Shown: positions 51,278-60,820 of the stretch, in pieces | Layout of the letters: every line of letters begins with the position of its first letter | Numbering within the stretch: position 1 is the stretch's first letter | NCBI GenBank assembly: GCA_049700455.1 | Contig: JBNAVJ010000004.1 | Span: 71,740-135,739 of the forward strand | Length of the DNA: 64,000 bases | Reading direction: 5' to 3' | Source: JBNAVJ01 sp049700455 | GTDB lineage: Bacteria; Bacteroidota; Ignavibacteria; Tepidaquicellales; Tepidaquicellaceae | The notes under the pieces: generated by a model | Told to the model about the DNA's origin: nothing | Database searches by the model: none | Seen by the model: the letters and a program-made list of their open reading frames with translations, nothing else | Program-made: the position numbers and the translations under genes

Positions 51278-52723
51278 ATGAAGAGTAATAAGAAAATAGG
51301 GATTCTAATAGTGGCATATAATGCTGCTTCAACTCTCAGCAAAGTCCTTGACAGAATACCACCTGCTGTCTACGAGGAAATTGATGAAATTGCTGTTTTT
51401 GATGACGCAAGTAAAGATGATACTTACTTGCTCTCGATAGGATATAAGACCAAATATGAGCTTGAAAAGCTCACGATACATCTTAATCAGAAAAATCTTG
51501 GGTATGGAGGGAATCAGAAACAGGGTTTTAAGTATTTTATAGATAAAGGTTTTGATGTTGTAGTTTTATTGCACGGTGATGGTCAATATGCTCCGGAAAT
51601 TCTAAATGAAATGTATACTCCTATTGTCAATGATGAAGCGGATGTTGTTCTGGGCTCGAGGATGATGAGTAAGTATGGTGGGGCACTAAAGGGAGGAATG
51701 CCACTTTACAAATTTGTAGGGAATAAGATTTTGACTTTCTATCAGAATCGAGTGCTGAATATGAATCTTACCGAGTTCCACTCAGGTTACAGAGCTTATT
51801 CTCTGAACCATCTAAAAAACATTCGTCTTGACAATTGTTCGGATGATTTTCACTTTGATACACAGATTATTATCAAAGCACATCATCATAACCTGCGCAT
51901 TAAAGAAATTCCAATTCCAACTTACTATGGTGATGAAATTTGTTACGTTAACGGGATAAAGTATGCAAAGGATGTTTTTCTGACTACACGGGAGTATAAA
52001 AAGAATCTTAGTGGTAGAAAAAAATCTGAGGTTTATGAAGAATTTTATAAACCATACCCACTAAAGCTTTATCCTTATTCTTCACATTATGTTGTATTAA
52101 GACTTCTTAATGAAAAGGAAAATCAGAGGATACTTGATTTAGGTTGTGGAGATGGGAGTTTTGATAGTTACATCAATCCTAATAATTACGTTGTTGGGGT
52201 AGATTTTGTGGAAGAAAATGAACTGATTAGAAGAAGCATCAAAAAATATTATCGGGCGGATCTGAATAATGGTTTGCCAGCGGATATTTTTTCAGAAGAG
52301 AAATTTGATTATATTTTAATGCTTGATATCATTGAACATCTTGTTGATTATAACAGGCTCATAAAAGATGCAGTTAAATTATTAAAAGACGACGGAAAGA
52401 TAATCATATCCGTACCGAATATAGCAAATATTTACGTACGCCTGAACCTGCTTATAGGTAGATTTCCTTATAGAGACAAAGGCATTCTTGACCGCACCCA
52501 CCTACATTTTTTTACTCTTAAACACATCAGGCAGTTACTAAAAAAACACAATTTAAACTTGTTGAAACTTAAAGTAACCCCAATTCCCATAATTGAAGTT
52601 CTACCAAAATTCTTGAAAAATAATATTGGACGGCTATTAAACTTTTTGCTTTATTATAAGACTTTAATATTTAAAAGACTGTTGGCGTATCAGTTTATTG
52701 TGATTACTAAAAAAACTTTCTAA
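51278..52723 (+). CDS. GT2 glycosyltransferase fused to a SAM methyltransferase
   Basis: 481 residues with two enzymes. The N-terminal part (about 1-235) is a DPM1-like GT2: IGILIVAYNAASTLSKVLDRI, LNQKNLGYGGNQKQG, LHGDGQYAPEIL (DXD-like) and EFHSGYRAYS. The C-terminal part (about 285-440) is a class I methyltransferase with motif I ILDLGCGDGSFD and LDIIEHLVDYNRL. The last 40 residues are hydrophobic/basic. Polyprenyl-phosphate sugar synthesis followed by methylation of the sugar or carrier is inferred. Immediately next is a YfhO-like gene (2-base gap). Confidence 0.9.
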   Translation: MKSNKKIGILIVAYNAASTLSKVLDRIPPAVYEEIDEIAVFDDASKDDTYLLSIGYKTKYELEKLTIHLNQKNLGYGGNQKQGFKYFIDKGFDVVVLLHGDGQYAPEILNEMYTPIVNDEADVVLGSRMMSKYGGALKGGMPLYKFVGNKILTFYQNRVLNMNLTEFHSGYRAYSLNHLKNIRLDNCSDDFHFDTQIIIKAHHHNLRIKEIPIPTYYGDEICYVNGIKYAKDVFLTTREYKKNLSGRKKSEVYEEFYKPYPLKLYPYSSHYVVLRLLNEKENQRILDLGCGDGSFDSYINPNNYVVGVDFVEENELIRRSIKKYYRADLNNGLPADIFSEEKFDYILMLDIIEHLVDYNRLIKDAVKLLKDDGKIIISVPNIANIYVRLNLLIGRFPYRDKGILDRTHLHFFTLKHIRQLLKKHNLNLLKLKVTPIPIIEVLPKFLKNNIGRLLNFLLYYKTLIFKRLLAYQFIVITKKTF

Positions 52724-52725
52724 GG

Positions 52726-55104
52726 ATGGCAAAAAGTAAAAGTAATCTTAAAAAGTCAGTTAAAACAGTGAATGATGTTTTCAATGATGTATTAAGTAAT
52801 GACTGGTTGGCTATACTGTTGTTGTTGTTATTCTGGTTAGTATTCTTCAGAGATTTGTTGACCGGTAAAGCCTTTTTGGCTGATGATTTCATAGAACAAT
52901 ATTTTCCGGGCAAAACTTTTGCTACAGTTTCTCTAAGTAAAGGAGTAATACCATTCTGGAATCCTTATACTTTTAGTGGGATGCCATTTCTGGCTGACAT
53001 TCAGGTTGCTGTATTTTATCCATTTAATGTTTTGATGACTCTATTTGTTTCTGGCGAGAGATTGCCTGCTGTGGTTCTGCAAATATCTATTATCTTACAT
53101 TATCTTTTAAATTCAATTTTCTGCTTTTACATAGGGAAACATTTCAGGTTCACAAATACTGTTTCAGTGATTTTTGCTCTGATGTTTACTTATTCGAGCT
53201 ATATGATAATTCATATGATTCATATGCCACTGGTGGAAGCGGTAATATGGCTGCCGTTAGTTTTTTTATTATGGTTGAAATTTATAGATTCGAAGAAATA
53301 CATATATGTTTTTGTAGCCGGTCTTGTTATGGTAGTCTGTACTCTTGCAGGTTATCCACAGGTAACATTTTATAATTATGTTTTTATTTCTTTGTATTTA
53401 CTTGTTCTGGGCATTAAGAGTTTAGGAGAAAGAGATTTTGTATTTATCCGCCATTTAATTTCGGCTTATATAATTTTTTTGCTCTTTTCATTTGGGATTT
53501 CAGCATTTCAGCTGCTACCCACAAATGAATTTGTTAGCAATTCAAATAGGGCTAAGATAACTTATGAATTTGCAACCGAAGGCAGTATTCATCCTAATGA
53601 TCTCATTACTGTTTTTACTCCTAAGATATTTGGAGTATGGAAATTCAATCGTGGTTCATCTGATCTGGAATGGTATGCTACGCACCACAAAGGTTCATTT
53701 ATGTTTTCTATTGCGAACCTGTATATATCGGCTTTGTTTGTTGTTATGATAGTGCCAGTTCTGATTTTTTTGTTTAGAAAGAGAATCAAAACATCTCTGA
53801 TATATTTACTGCTTGCTATTGGTGTAGTAACAGTTCTGTTTTCACTCGGGGGGAATTTTTTTGTTCACAGGTTATTCTATGATTATATCCCCTTCTTCGG
53901 TCGTTTCAGAAATCCGGGGCATAGTCTATATCTTTATACTTTCAGTTTCTCATTGATAATTGCTTTTGGACTTGATGGACTTTTCAAAAACAGAAATGAG
54001 TTTTCAAAGATTTTTAATAGGACATATTTCTTTGCTTTGATTGGTGTTGTGGCGATTTTATTATTTATTGGAGTCTCAGGCAGTTTTGTTCCCACAGGAA
54101 TTTCATCTGCTGATATTATTCGGAGTTGGATAAGTAAACAATTCTTATTATTTACAATTTTATCTCTATTGTTTGCAGGGCTGGTTTATTTCTTTGCGGC
54201 AGGGAAGTTAACTTATAAATTGTTTAATATTTCTCTTGTGCTTCTGCTGTGCTTTGAGCTTTATTATATCTGGTATGAACAAAATAATGGTTCATTAAAT
54301 CCTGAAGCGGTTTACCAGCAACGACGACAAAAAATAGATGAGTTTAAAAATGAATTAAAGTCTGAGCTCTTTCGAATTAATATGAGGGAAGGCAGAAATA
54401 TTTACTTCCAGCGTAATCAGGGTATGATAGATAGAATTCCCCTGATTGAAGGGTATGGAGCACTTATACTTGATAAATATATTCCCATAAACAAAGCAAA
54501 TTCAAACAGTACTCAGACTCATGATATAATGAACATTAAGTATAAGATAGATCCTGTTAAGATGAGTTTTTACCTGAATTCTTCTTATTTGCCTCGTGTT
54601 AAAATGTTTTATGATGCTAAAATATTTAATACAGCAGATTCAGTTGCATTAAGGAACTATATGCAAAGTGAAAGTTTTGATTACAGAAAGACACTGGTTG
54701 TTGAAACTGAAAATAATGAGACCTTTCAGCTCCCTCAAGTAGTAGATTCCACAAAATTACCTTCAAATGATATCAGGATAATTAGTTACTCTGAAAACGA
54801 GATTAAAGTCCAGGTAAAAACAGATGAAAATGGTTTCTTGTTTTTCAGTGAAGTGTTTTATCCTGCGTGGAAAGCATATGTTGATGGGGGGCTTAGACCT
54901 ATTTATCGCGCTGATTATTGTGAAAGGGCGGTTTATTTAGAAAAAGGAACTCATATTGTTGAAATGAAATATGAGTCTGATACATTTAAACAAGGATTGT
55001 TATTATCATTAAATTTACTCTGGATTAACCTGCTTGGTATTATTATTCTCTCTGTGAAACCTTTGTGGAAGAAAAAAAAGGAAAGTGACCAGGATTTTAG
55101 TTAA
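52726..55104 (+). CDS. YfhO-family membrane protein
   Basis: 792 residues: about a dozen membrane spans in 25-510, then a periplasmic domain ending in a final span (about 760-785). The N-terminal ADDFIEQYFPGKTFA and WNPYTFSGMPFLADIQVAVFYP motif and the later GRFRNPGHSLYLY are YfhO signatures. YfhO of Gram-positives decorates lipoteichoic acid or polysaccharide with sugars from a lipid carrier; GT-C-like. It overlaps the next gene by 20 bases, so the three-gene set is one unit. Confidence 0.85.
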   Translation: MAKSKSNLKKSVKTVNDVFNDVLSNDWLAILLLLLFWLVFFRDLLTGKAFLADDFIEQYFPGKTFATVSLSKGVIPFWNPYTFSGMPFLADIQVAVFYPFNVLMTLFVSGERLPAVVLQISIILHYLLNSIFCFYIGKHFRFTNTVSVIFALMFTYSSYMIIHMIHMPLVEAVIWLPLVFLLWLKFIDSKKYIYVFVAGLVMVVCTLAGYPQVTFYNYVFISLYLLVLGIKSLGERDFVFIRHLISAYIIFLLFSFGISAFQLLPTNEFVSNSNRAKITYEFATEGSIHPNDLITVFTPKIFGVWKFNRGSSDLEWYATHHKGSFMFSIANLYISALFVVMIVPVLIFLFRKRIKTSLIYLLLAIGVVTVLFSLGGNFFVHRLFYDYIPFFGRFRNPGHSLYLYTFSFSLIIAFGLDGLFKNRNEFSKIFNRTYFFALIGVVAILLFIGVSGSFVPTGISSADIIRSWISKQFLLFTILSLLFAGLVYFFAAGKLTYKLFNISLVLLLCFELYYIWYEQNNGSLNPEAVYQQRRQKIDEFKNELKSELFRINMREGRNIYFQRNQGMIDRIPLIEGYGALILDKYIPINKANSNSTQTHDIMNIKYKIDPVKMSFYLNSSYLPRVKMFYDAKIFNTADSVALRNYMQSESFDYRKTLVVETENNETFQLPQVVDSTKLPSNDIRIISYSENEIKVQVKTDENGFLFFSEVFYPAWKAYVDGGLRPIYRADYCERAVYLEKGTHIVEMKYESDTFKQGLLLSLNLLWINLLGIIILSVKPLWKKKKESDQDFS

Positions 55105-56143
55105 TGCTCTATCTGGCATTGGAGATGTACTGATGTTTACACCAGCACTCCAACTCTTAAGGAGAAAACTCCCTCAGTCACAGGTTGATTTTCTTGTGAT
55201 GTACAAATCAGTACGGCAGTTATTTGAGGTGAGTAAACTTGTTGATAGAGTATATTTTATTGATTTCTTTCATCAGAGTAAATGGGAGTCTTTGCGGCAG
55301 ATAAAAGAGTTAAGAAAAAACCGTTATGATGTTTCAATAAATGTGTATCCCTCGAATCGCTTTGAATACAATTTTTTGAATTATCTTTTAGGTGCTAAAA
55401 AAAGAATTGCACATCGTTATACTCACTCTAATATATTGAGAGTTGAATTTCTTAATACGGATTTAGTAGATGAGGAGCCAGACAGACACAATGTTTTGCA
55501 AAACGTTGATTTGATAAAGAAAATTATCAGTGTTGATGAGGAAGAAATTCCCCAGATGAATATTGATATTCCAGAAGAGAAAATTACAGAGGGGAAAGAT
55601 TGGATTGCGGGTATTTCTTTATCTACTGAAAACCTGATTGGATTTCACCCCGGTTCAGCTTTGTTAAAAAATCATATTAATAAACGGTGGGATAAAAAGA
55701 AATTTGCCGAATTGGGTAAAATCTTGATGGAAAAACATAATGCTACAATTCTCCTGTTCGGGAATGAGTTTGATTTAATAGATGAAATTAATCAGGCTCT
55801 TGAAGGAAGGGCAATTAAAGCTTCAACTGATAATTTTCTCGATTCTTTAGTAAGAATGAAATATTGTAAGGTATTTGTCAGTAATGATACGGCTTTTCTG
55901 CATAGTGCTGCAGCGCTACAAATTCCCGTGGTTGCAATTTTTGGTTATACAAATCACAAGGAATTATATCCATGGAAAACGGAGCATATAATTGTACGTA
56001 AAGATTATGAGTGCAGCCCCTGTTTTTATAATTCTCCTAAGGCTGCGTCCTGTAAATGGTCAGGTGAAGAGAGATTTAAATGCATAAAGGATATTACAGT
56101 TGCCGAAGTTTATGGTGCGGTGTTACAACTCCTTAAAGTATAG
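55085..56143 (+). CDS. GT9 heptosyltransferase-like protein
   Basis: 352 residues from a GTG at 55085. GT9 motifs are ILVNALSGIGDVLMFTPALQLL, GFHPGSALLKNHINKRW and VFVSNDTAFLHSAAALQIPVVAIFGYTNH. Several cysteines near the end (ECSPCFYNSPKAASCKWSGEERFKC) resemble the cysteine-rich tail of related transferases, also seen in the waaF-like gene (PCRPCG...KCP). It adds a heptose-like sugar, probably to the glycan made by its upstream neighbours. Its end abuts the convergent barrel gene. Confidence 0.88.
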   Translation: MTRILVNALSGIGDVLMFTPALQLLRRKLPQSQVDFLVMYKSVRQLFEVSKLVDRVYFIDFFHQSKWESLRQIKELRKNRYDVSINVYPSNRFEYNFLNYLLGAKKRIAHRYTHSNILRVEFLNTDLVDEEPDRHNVLQNVDLIKKIISVDEEEIPQMNIDIPEEKITEGKDWIAGISLSTENLIGFHPGSALLKNHINKRWDKKKFAELGKILMEKHNATILLFGNEFDLIDEINQALEGRAIKASTDNFLDSLVRMKYCKVFVSNDTAFLHSAAALQIPVVAIFGYTNHKELYPWKTEHIIVRKDYECSPCFYNSPKAASCKWSGEERFKCIKDITVAEVYGAVLQLLKV

Positions 56144-58042
56144 TTACCTGTTAAAGTCCCAGACGATAGTGAAGCGTGAAATTGATTGAAGAAATCCTCC
56201 TCTGTTGTCCCACGGATAAACAGCACTACTATAATTAAGATTATCAAAAATGTTTGCAACTGTTAGATTGATGTTTGCAGTTCCTATTCTTGCGCCGAGA
56301 TAGATGTCCATAGCAAAATTGTGTTTGTCATTTATTTGCAGCCCATTATAGAAACTTGCATACCTATATTGCGAGTAGGAGAGTGGAGTATAGTTACTTT
56401 CAAATCTTGTAATTAACCCAATCCTTAAATTAAGCCTATCATTGAAAAAATAGTTGTGATAATAAATGTCAGAACTTATAGCCCATTCAGGTAAATCTGT
56501 TGCATTATTAAGATGAGTAAGGTTAAGATATCCATCTATGTATTGTGATTTCCACTCCAGAGAATAGTTAGCATTGAAGAAATCAAAGTTTCCGTGTCCA
56601 AAATGAATGGCTTTGAGAAATAAATTTTCATATTTAAGTTCTGTCCCGAACTCGAGATATCTTGATCTGTTGGTTTTTATAATGTTTGGAGCTCCGTAGA
56701 AATCCCGATAAATAATATTAGTGTAACTTAAGCCATCTATTGTATAGTTGCCTCCTCCACTAATATTCCATTGTAGGGAATTATTGTTTATAAGGTGGGT
56801 TTTGAGTTCAAGCCCATATTCAGTTACAAGTTTATTTTCTGCTGCTGTAAGTTTTGATGAAACGGAGATTTGACTTTTATTAATCTGGAAGTCTATTTTC
56901 CCTGAAAATGAATGGAGGTTGTAATTAAAAGTTGTTTGAGTTATTCCGTTGTTATTGGTGGTGTCCTGAGGGAAGATACGGGAGAAGTTATAAAAGTTAT
57001 AAAACCCATTGTATCCTGCGAGAATATCAAAAGAAAAATAATCAGTAATTTTTTGTTTTATGTTTTGCCTTATATTTATGCCGTATTGAATGTAATGAAA
57101 ATCATTTATAATCAGTTTACCATTTGGAGATGATCTATTTTCTTCGTCACGATAGGCACGAAAAGTGTTATTTGAATACAGGTTTATAGAGGTAATTGAG
57201 GCTTTATCCCCCAGAAATTTCCCTGTTAAAGTTAGAGCTGAGTGATAGAAAGTTAGTTTCTCATAGGAATCAAGGTTTAGGGATTTAGCAAGTATTGGAT
57301 CGCGTAGTGTGTCTTCAGATGAGAGAGATAATCCTTCATTTAATCCTCGTTGAATTTTAGAAGGATAAAAACTTAACTTAATATTGAGTTTATCGGATGG
57401 ATAAAAATTAAGTTTGAATCTCCCTCTCCATATACTTAAATCAGTATTGTCATATCTACCATCATAAGCATGGTTATTGAGACCAAAAGTAAAATTTAGT
57501 TTCCGACTGAATGGCATAGTGATATAAAAATCTGCATACAGGGCTCCATAACGATCTTGAGAATAGCGGAGCTGAGAGAAAATATACTTTTTATATTCAT
57601 CTTTAGTAATAATGTTTATGCTCTTACCATTACTGTTTGTTCCGTATAGATAAGATGAAATATTTGAAATAAGTTCAACAGCTTCAATTTCATTTATGGA
57701 TATAGCTTCATTTTCAAATCCCCCAAAAAGTATATCATTGAGTTGAATTCCATCTTTAAAGATTCCTATTTGATATTCATCATAAGTATTATATGATAAA
57801 AGAGTCCTGCCCCCAACATTAAATCGTTTAAGAAAGAAGCCTTCATTTTGTTCTAAAATATCAGCGGGATTTTTTCTGTCGTTCCATAGAAAAAAGCTGT
57901 TATCTAAAATTTTGGAATGTTGAGAAAGATAGTAAGTGCTATCAATTTTATAATATGTGGATGTTATAGTAGAATCTTTTGTTAGATTCTGAGAATAGAG
58001 ATAAACAGGTAGCAATAATATGATAAGGACATTTCTTGTCAT
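56144..58042 (-). CDS. TonB-dependent-receptor-like outer-membrane barrel
   Basis: 632 residues from the ATG at 58042 (a preceding TTG also lies in frame). Signal peptide ends at LYSQ. A plug domain is seen at about 55-155 (NPADILEQNEGFFLKRFNVGG, DGIQLNDILFGG, INEIEAVELIS, NGKSINIIT), followed by a barrel with many aromatic-ended strands and the last strand ISRFTIVWDF. No carboxypeptidase-like regulatory domain and no obvious TonB box. It is small for a TonB receptor. Substrate is unknown. It follows lolD after a 19-base gap and may be in that operon. Confidence 0.75.
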   Translation of the reverse strand: MTRNVLIILLLPVYLYSQNLTKDSTITSTYYKIDSTYYLSQHSKILDNSFFLWNDRKNPADILEQNEGFFLKRFNVGGRTLLSYNTYDEYQIGIFKDGIQLNDILFGGFENEAISINEIEAVELISNISSYLYGTNSNGKSINIITKDEYKKYIFSQLRYSQDRYGALYADFYITMPFSRKLNFTFGLNNHAYDGRYDNTDLSIWRGRFKLNFYPSDKLNIKLSFYPSKIQRGLNEGLSLSSEDTLRDPILAKSLNLDSYEKLTFYHSALTLTGKFLGDKASITSINLYSNNTFRAYRDEENRSSPNGKLIINDFHYIQYGINIRQNIKQKITDYFSFDILAGYNGFYNFYNFSRIFPQDTTNNNGITQTTFNYNLHSFSGKIDFQINKSQISVSSKLTAAENKLVTEYGLELKTHLINNNSLQWNISGGGNYTIDGLSYTNIIYRDFYGAPNIIKTNRSRYLEFGTELKYENLFLKAIHFGHGNFDFFNANYSLEWKSQYIDGYLNLTHLNNATDLPEWAISSDIYYHNYFFNDRLNLRIGLITRFESNYTPLSYSQYRYASFYNGLQINDKHNFAMDIYLGARIGTANINLTVANIFDNLNYSSAVYPWDNRGGFLQSISRFTIVWDFNR

Positions 58043-58061
58043 CAAGGCAAAGTGTATTTTT

Positions 58062-58742
58062 TTAACTTAGAGCTTCTGATATTATACCATCTGATATTTT
58101 TACAATTCTATCACAACGTCTGGCAAATTCCTCATTATGAGTGACAATAATAAAAGTTTGTTTAAACTTCTTACGAAGGTCAAAAATCAGGTCAATAACA
58201 ATTTCTGCATTTTTTGTATCAAGATTTCCAGTAGGTTCATCTGCGAGCACAACCTTCGGGGAATTCATCAGTGCGCGAGCAAGCGCTGCTCTTTGAGCTT
58301 CTCCTCCTGAGAGTTCAGATGGTTTATGGTTAGCGCGCTCTATCAAACCCACATCATTGAGAAGAGTCTTTGCCCTTTCAATATCATATTCACCTTTAAT
58401 CATAGAAGGAATCAGGACATTTTCTAATGTGGTAAATTCTGGCAAAAGGTGATGAAACTGAAAAATGAAGCCTATCTGTTGAGTCCTGAATTCTGCGAGT
58501 TTCTTCTCAGACATTTTAAATACATCAATGCCTTCAAAATAATATGAACCAGAATCAGGTTTATCCAGTGTTCCCAATAGATGGAGTAAGGTGCTTTTTC
58601 CTGCTCCGGATTTCCCAACAATTGCAACAATTTCCGATTTGAAGATTTTTAAGTTAATTCCCTTCAGAACTCTGAGAAGATTAGTTTTTGTTATTGCATA
58701 AGATTTTTTAAGGTCATTTACTTCAAGCAAAATATCAGACAT
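58062..58742 (-). CDS. lolD: lipoprotein-releasing ABC transporter ATPase LolD
   Basis: 226 residues from the ATG at 58742, preceded by GGGAG with a 6-base spacer inside the end of the permease gene; an ATG at 58754 is the alternative. Walker A is GKSGAGKST, signature LSGGEAQRAALARAL, Walker B VVLADEPTGNLD, H-loop VTHNEEF. The family pairs with LolC/E-type permeases to lift lipoproteins from the inner membrane. The permease is directly upstream. LolD-like MacB ATPases are the alternative. Confidence 0.92.
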   Translation of the reverse strand: MSDILLEVNDLKKSYAITKTNLLRVLKGINLKIFKSEIVAIVGKSGAGKSTLLHLLGTLDKPDSGSYYFEGIDVFKMSEKKLAEFRTQQIGFIFQFHHLLPEFTTLENVLIPSMIKGEYDIERAKTLLNDVGLIERANHKPSELSGGEAQRAALARALMNSPKVVLADEPTGNLDTKNAEIVIDLIFDLRKKFKQTFIIVTHNEEFARRCDRIVKISDGIISEALS

Positions 58743-58744
58743 TT

Positions 58745-59971
58745 TTACTCCCATCTAATTGATTCAACAGGGTTAAGTTTTGCTGCGCGCTTTGCGGGAT
58801 AAAGAGATGCTATATAACACAAAAAGAGAGCAGCAAGCGGGACAGCAATAAAATCAATTGCGCTAAGTTCTACAGGTAAAGCACGGATTTTATAGATAGA
58901 TGAACTGATTTTATAAAGTTCAAACTGTTTTTGTGCAAGTGTAATTCCAAGTCCGAGAATAGTTCCAGCCACCATTCCAATCAATCCAACAGCTATTCCT
59001 TCAAACATAAAAATCTTTGTTATTGTTTGAGGGGTTGCGCCCATTGCCCGTAGTATGCCAATATCACGTTTCTTCTCTATAACTGTCATAGTGAGTGAAC
59101 CTAAAATGTTAAAAGTAGCCACTATGATAATCAGTGATAAAATGATAAAAGCTGTCCATCGTTCTATTTTCAGTATTGAATAAAAATCTGAATGTAAATC
59201 ATACCAGGTAGATACGGTAAATTCATTACCAAGAGCCGAAGCAAGATTTTGTTTTACTTCTTCAGCTTGATTTATATTGTCAAGGCGGATATCGATTCCA
59301 TTGTAAGTTCCGTATGTTCTGAAGAGATCGCTGGCGTCTGTAAGTGATATATAGGCATATTTAGAATCATATTCTTTATTTTCCGAATCATAAATACCTA
59401 CAACAACAAATTGTTTTGTTATAGGCTCAACAAATTGTGTGAGGGCATATTCAAGCCCAACCGGACTAATAACTGTTAGTGTATCTCCGACTTCACTCTT
59501 CAGCTGGTCTGCAAGGCTAAGACCTAAAATAATACCCGGCACCTCTGATGTATTTGATAGGTTAAATTCTCCATAAACCATTGCATTTCTTATTCCTGTA
59601 GCTTTTGCAGTAGATTCTTCATCTACTCCTTTAATAAAGATAACCTTATTCTGTGTTGAGGTAGCCAGCATTGCTTTATTTAATGTGAATGGTGCAAAGT
59701 ATTTGATGTTATTTGCGACAAGTTTTTGTGAGAGGCCATCAAAATCAGTTATTTTTTTTGAATCTGCTGCCTCAATTCTAATGTGAGGGTCAAATCCAAC
59801 GAGCAGAGAAGTTACACGATTCTGAAAGCCATTAAATACAGACAATACTATTATCATTGCTGCAACACCAATTGTAACGCCCAGTACGGAAATCAATGAT
59901 ATGACGGTGATAAAGTTTAGCTTCCGTTTTGAAAAAAGGTATCTTTTTGCTACGAAAAACTCTACATTCAT
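58745..59971 (-). CDS. lolE: lipoprotein-releasing ABC transporter permease LolC/E
   Basis: 408 residues with one N-terminal span (KLNFITVISLISVLGVTIGVAAMIIVLSVFNGFQ), a periplasmic domain (about 45-255) and three C-terminal spans, including ERKRDIGILRAMGATPQTI-like EKKRDIGILRAMGATPQTITKIF. This is the LolC/E/FtsX layout. Only one permease gene is present, as is common outside gammaproteobacteria, so a homodimer (LolF-type) is likely. The substrate is triacylated lipoproteins, such as the NlpC-like lipoprotein here. LolA/LolB were not found apart from the DUF4292-like candidate. Confidence 0.92.
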   Translation of the reverse strand: MNVEFFVAKRYLFSKRKLNFITVISLISVLGVTIGVAAMIIVLSVFNGFQNRVTSLLVGFDPHIRIEAADSKKITDFDGLSQKLVANNIKYFAPFTLNKAMLATSTQNKVIFIKGVDEESTAKATGIRNAMVYGEFNLSNTSEVPGIILGLSLADQLKSEVGDTLTVISPVGLEYALTQFVEPITKQFVVVGIYDSENKEYDSKYAYISLTDASDLFRTYGTYNGIDIRLDNINQAEEVKQNLASALGNEFTVSTWYDLHSDFYSILKIERWTAFIILSLIIIVATFNILGSLTMTVIEKKRDIGILRAMGATPQTITKIFMFEGIAVGLIGMVAGTILGLGITLAQKQFELYKISSSIYKIRALPVELSAIDFIAVPLAALFLCYIASLYPAKRAAKLNPVESIRWE

Positions 59972-59980
59972 AGATAATCT

Positions 59981-60817
59981 TTATTCATCAAAAATTATAA
60001 CCGATTCCCGATATTGACGCACCTTATTGTTATCAATTTTAGAGTTAAGGTATTCATTTAGGGCTTCACGTTTTTTTGTTAGATTATCATCTGATTTCAG
60101 CATTGATATTTCATATCTGATATGAAGAACTCGATTATTAAGGATGTGTCTGGTTATACCAGCCGGGATTTTGGCACTATCTTTTGCTACTTTTAGCACC
60201 TGTTCTTTTGTAAAGGAAGGGAATTCAAAGAGTATACCTTTTTTCCTTGAGTATTTTACGAGGTCATAAAACTTAATTTCTTCTTCGGATCTATCAAAAG
60301 GATATTTATTAAAATAGCTTCTGGTAAGCAAATTTATTTCCCTTACCATCTGAAAAAGGTTTTTTGCAAGTTTTATGATGATAGATTCATTTGTTCCTAT
60401 ATCAGTTACCATTACATAATGAAATCCTTCTTTGAGTTTTTTTTCTCCTTCACGGTAACTGATATATTGGTGTTTAAATTTATTATCTACCAGGTATTTA
60501 AGAATCTTGTTAAAATCAAAATTATAGACAAGGTGATTCCATTTGCGTAATTTAATCTTTGGGTCAAGATAATCGATAATTTGTGCCAGAATGAGTTTAC
60601 AACCAATTTCTTTAAGTGAAGCAAGTCTATTAGCCCCATCTAACAAAATGTAATCATCTTTGTATTTTCCAACTATGACAGGGTTCATTAAAAATTTACT
60701 TGTGGCTATTCTCTGGTATATATTCCTCAATCTATATGTTTCTGTTGTTTCATGTAATTTTATCTCTGAGATTTTTAATAGGTCTAACTGAAAAAAATTG
60801 GCAGTAAAATTTATCAT
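59981..60817 (-). CDS. ParB/Srx-fold protein of the SerK/SbnI (free serine kinase) type
   Basis: 278 residues, no membrane span. The first 100 residues carry the signature of the SbnI/SerK branch of the ParB/Srx fold: ISEIKLHETTETYRL with His22-Glu23, MNPVIVG, YILLDGANRLASLKEIG with Asp60 and Arg64, then QIIDYLD and WNHLV. Staphylococcal SbnI and archaeal SerK phosphorylate free L-serine with ATP/ADP, using the equivalent Glu and Asp. The C-terminal 180 residues look unlike ParB DNA-binding helices. It could make O-phosphoserine. It is 10 bases upstream of lolE and 3 bases downstream of the ClpB half. No siderophore genes are near. Function is inferred. Confidence 0.6.
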   Translation of the reverse strand: MINFTANFFQLDLLKISEIKLHETTETYRLRNIYQRIATSKFLMNPVIVGKYKDDYILLDGANRLASLKEIGCKLILAQIIDYLDPKIKLRKWNHLVYNFDFNKILKYLVDNKFKHQYISYREGEKKLKEGFHYVMVTDIGTNESIIIKLAKNLFQMVREINLLTRSYFNKYPFDRSEEEIKFYDLVKYSRKKGILFEFPSFTKEQVLKVAKDSAKIPAGITRHILNNRVLHIRYEISMLKSDDNLTKKREALNEYLNSKIDNNKVRQYRESVIIFDE

Positions 60818-60820
60818 CTG

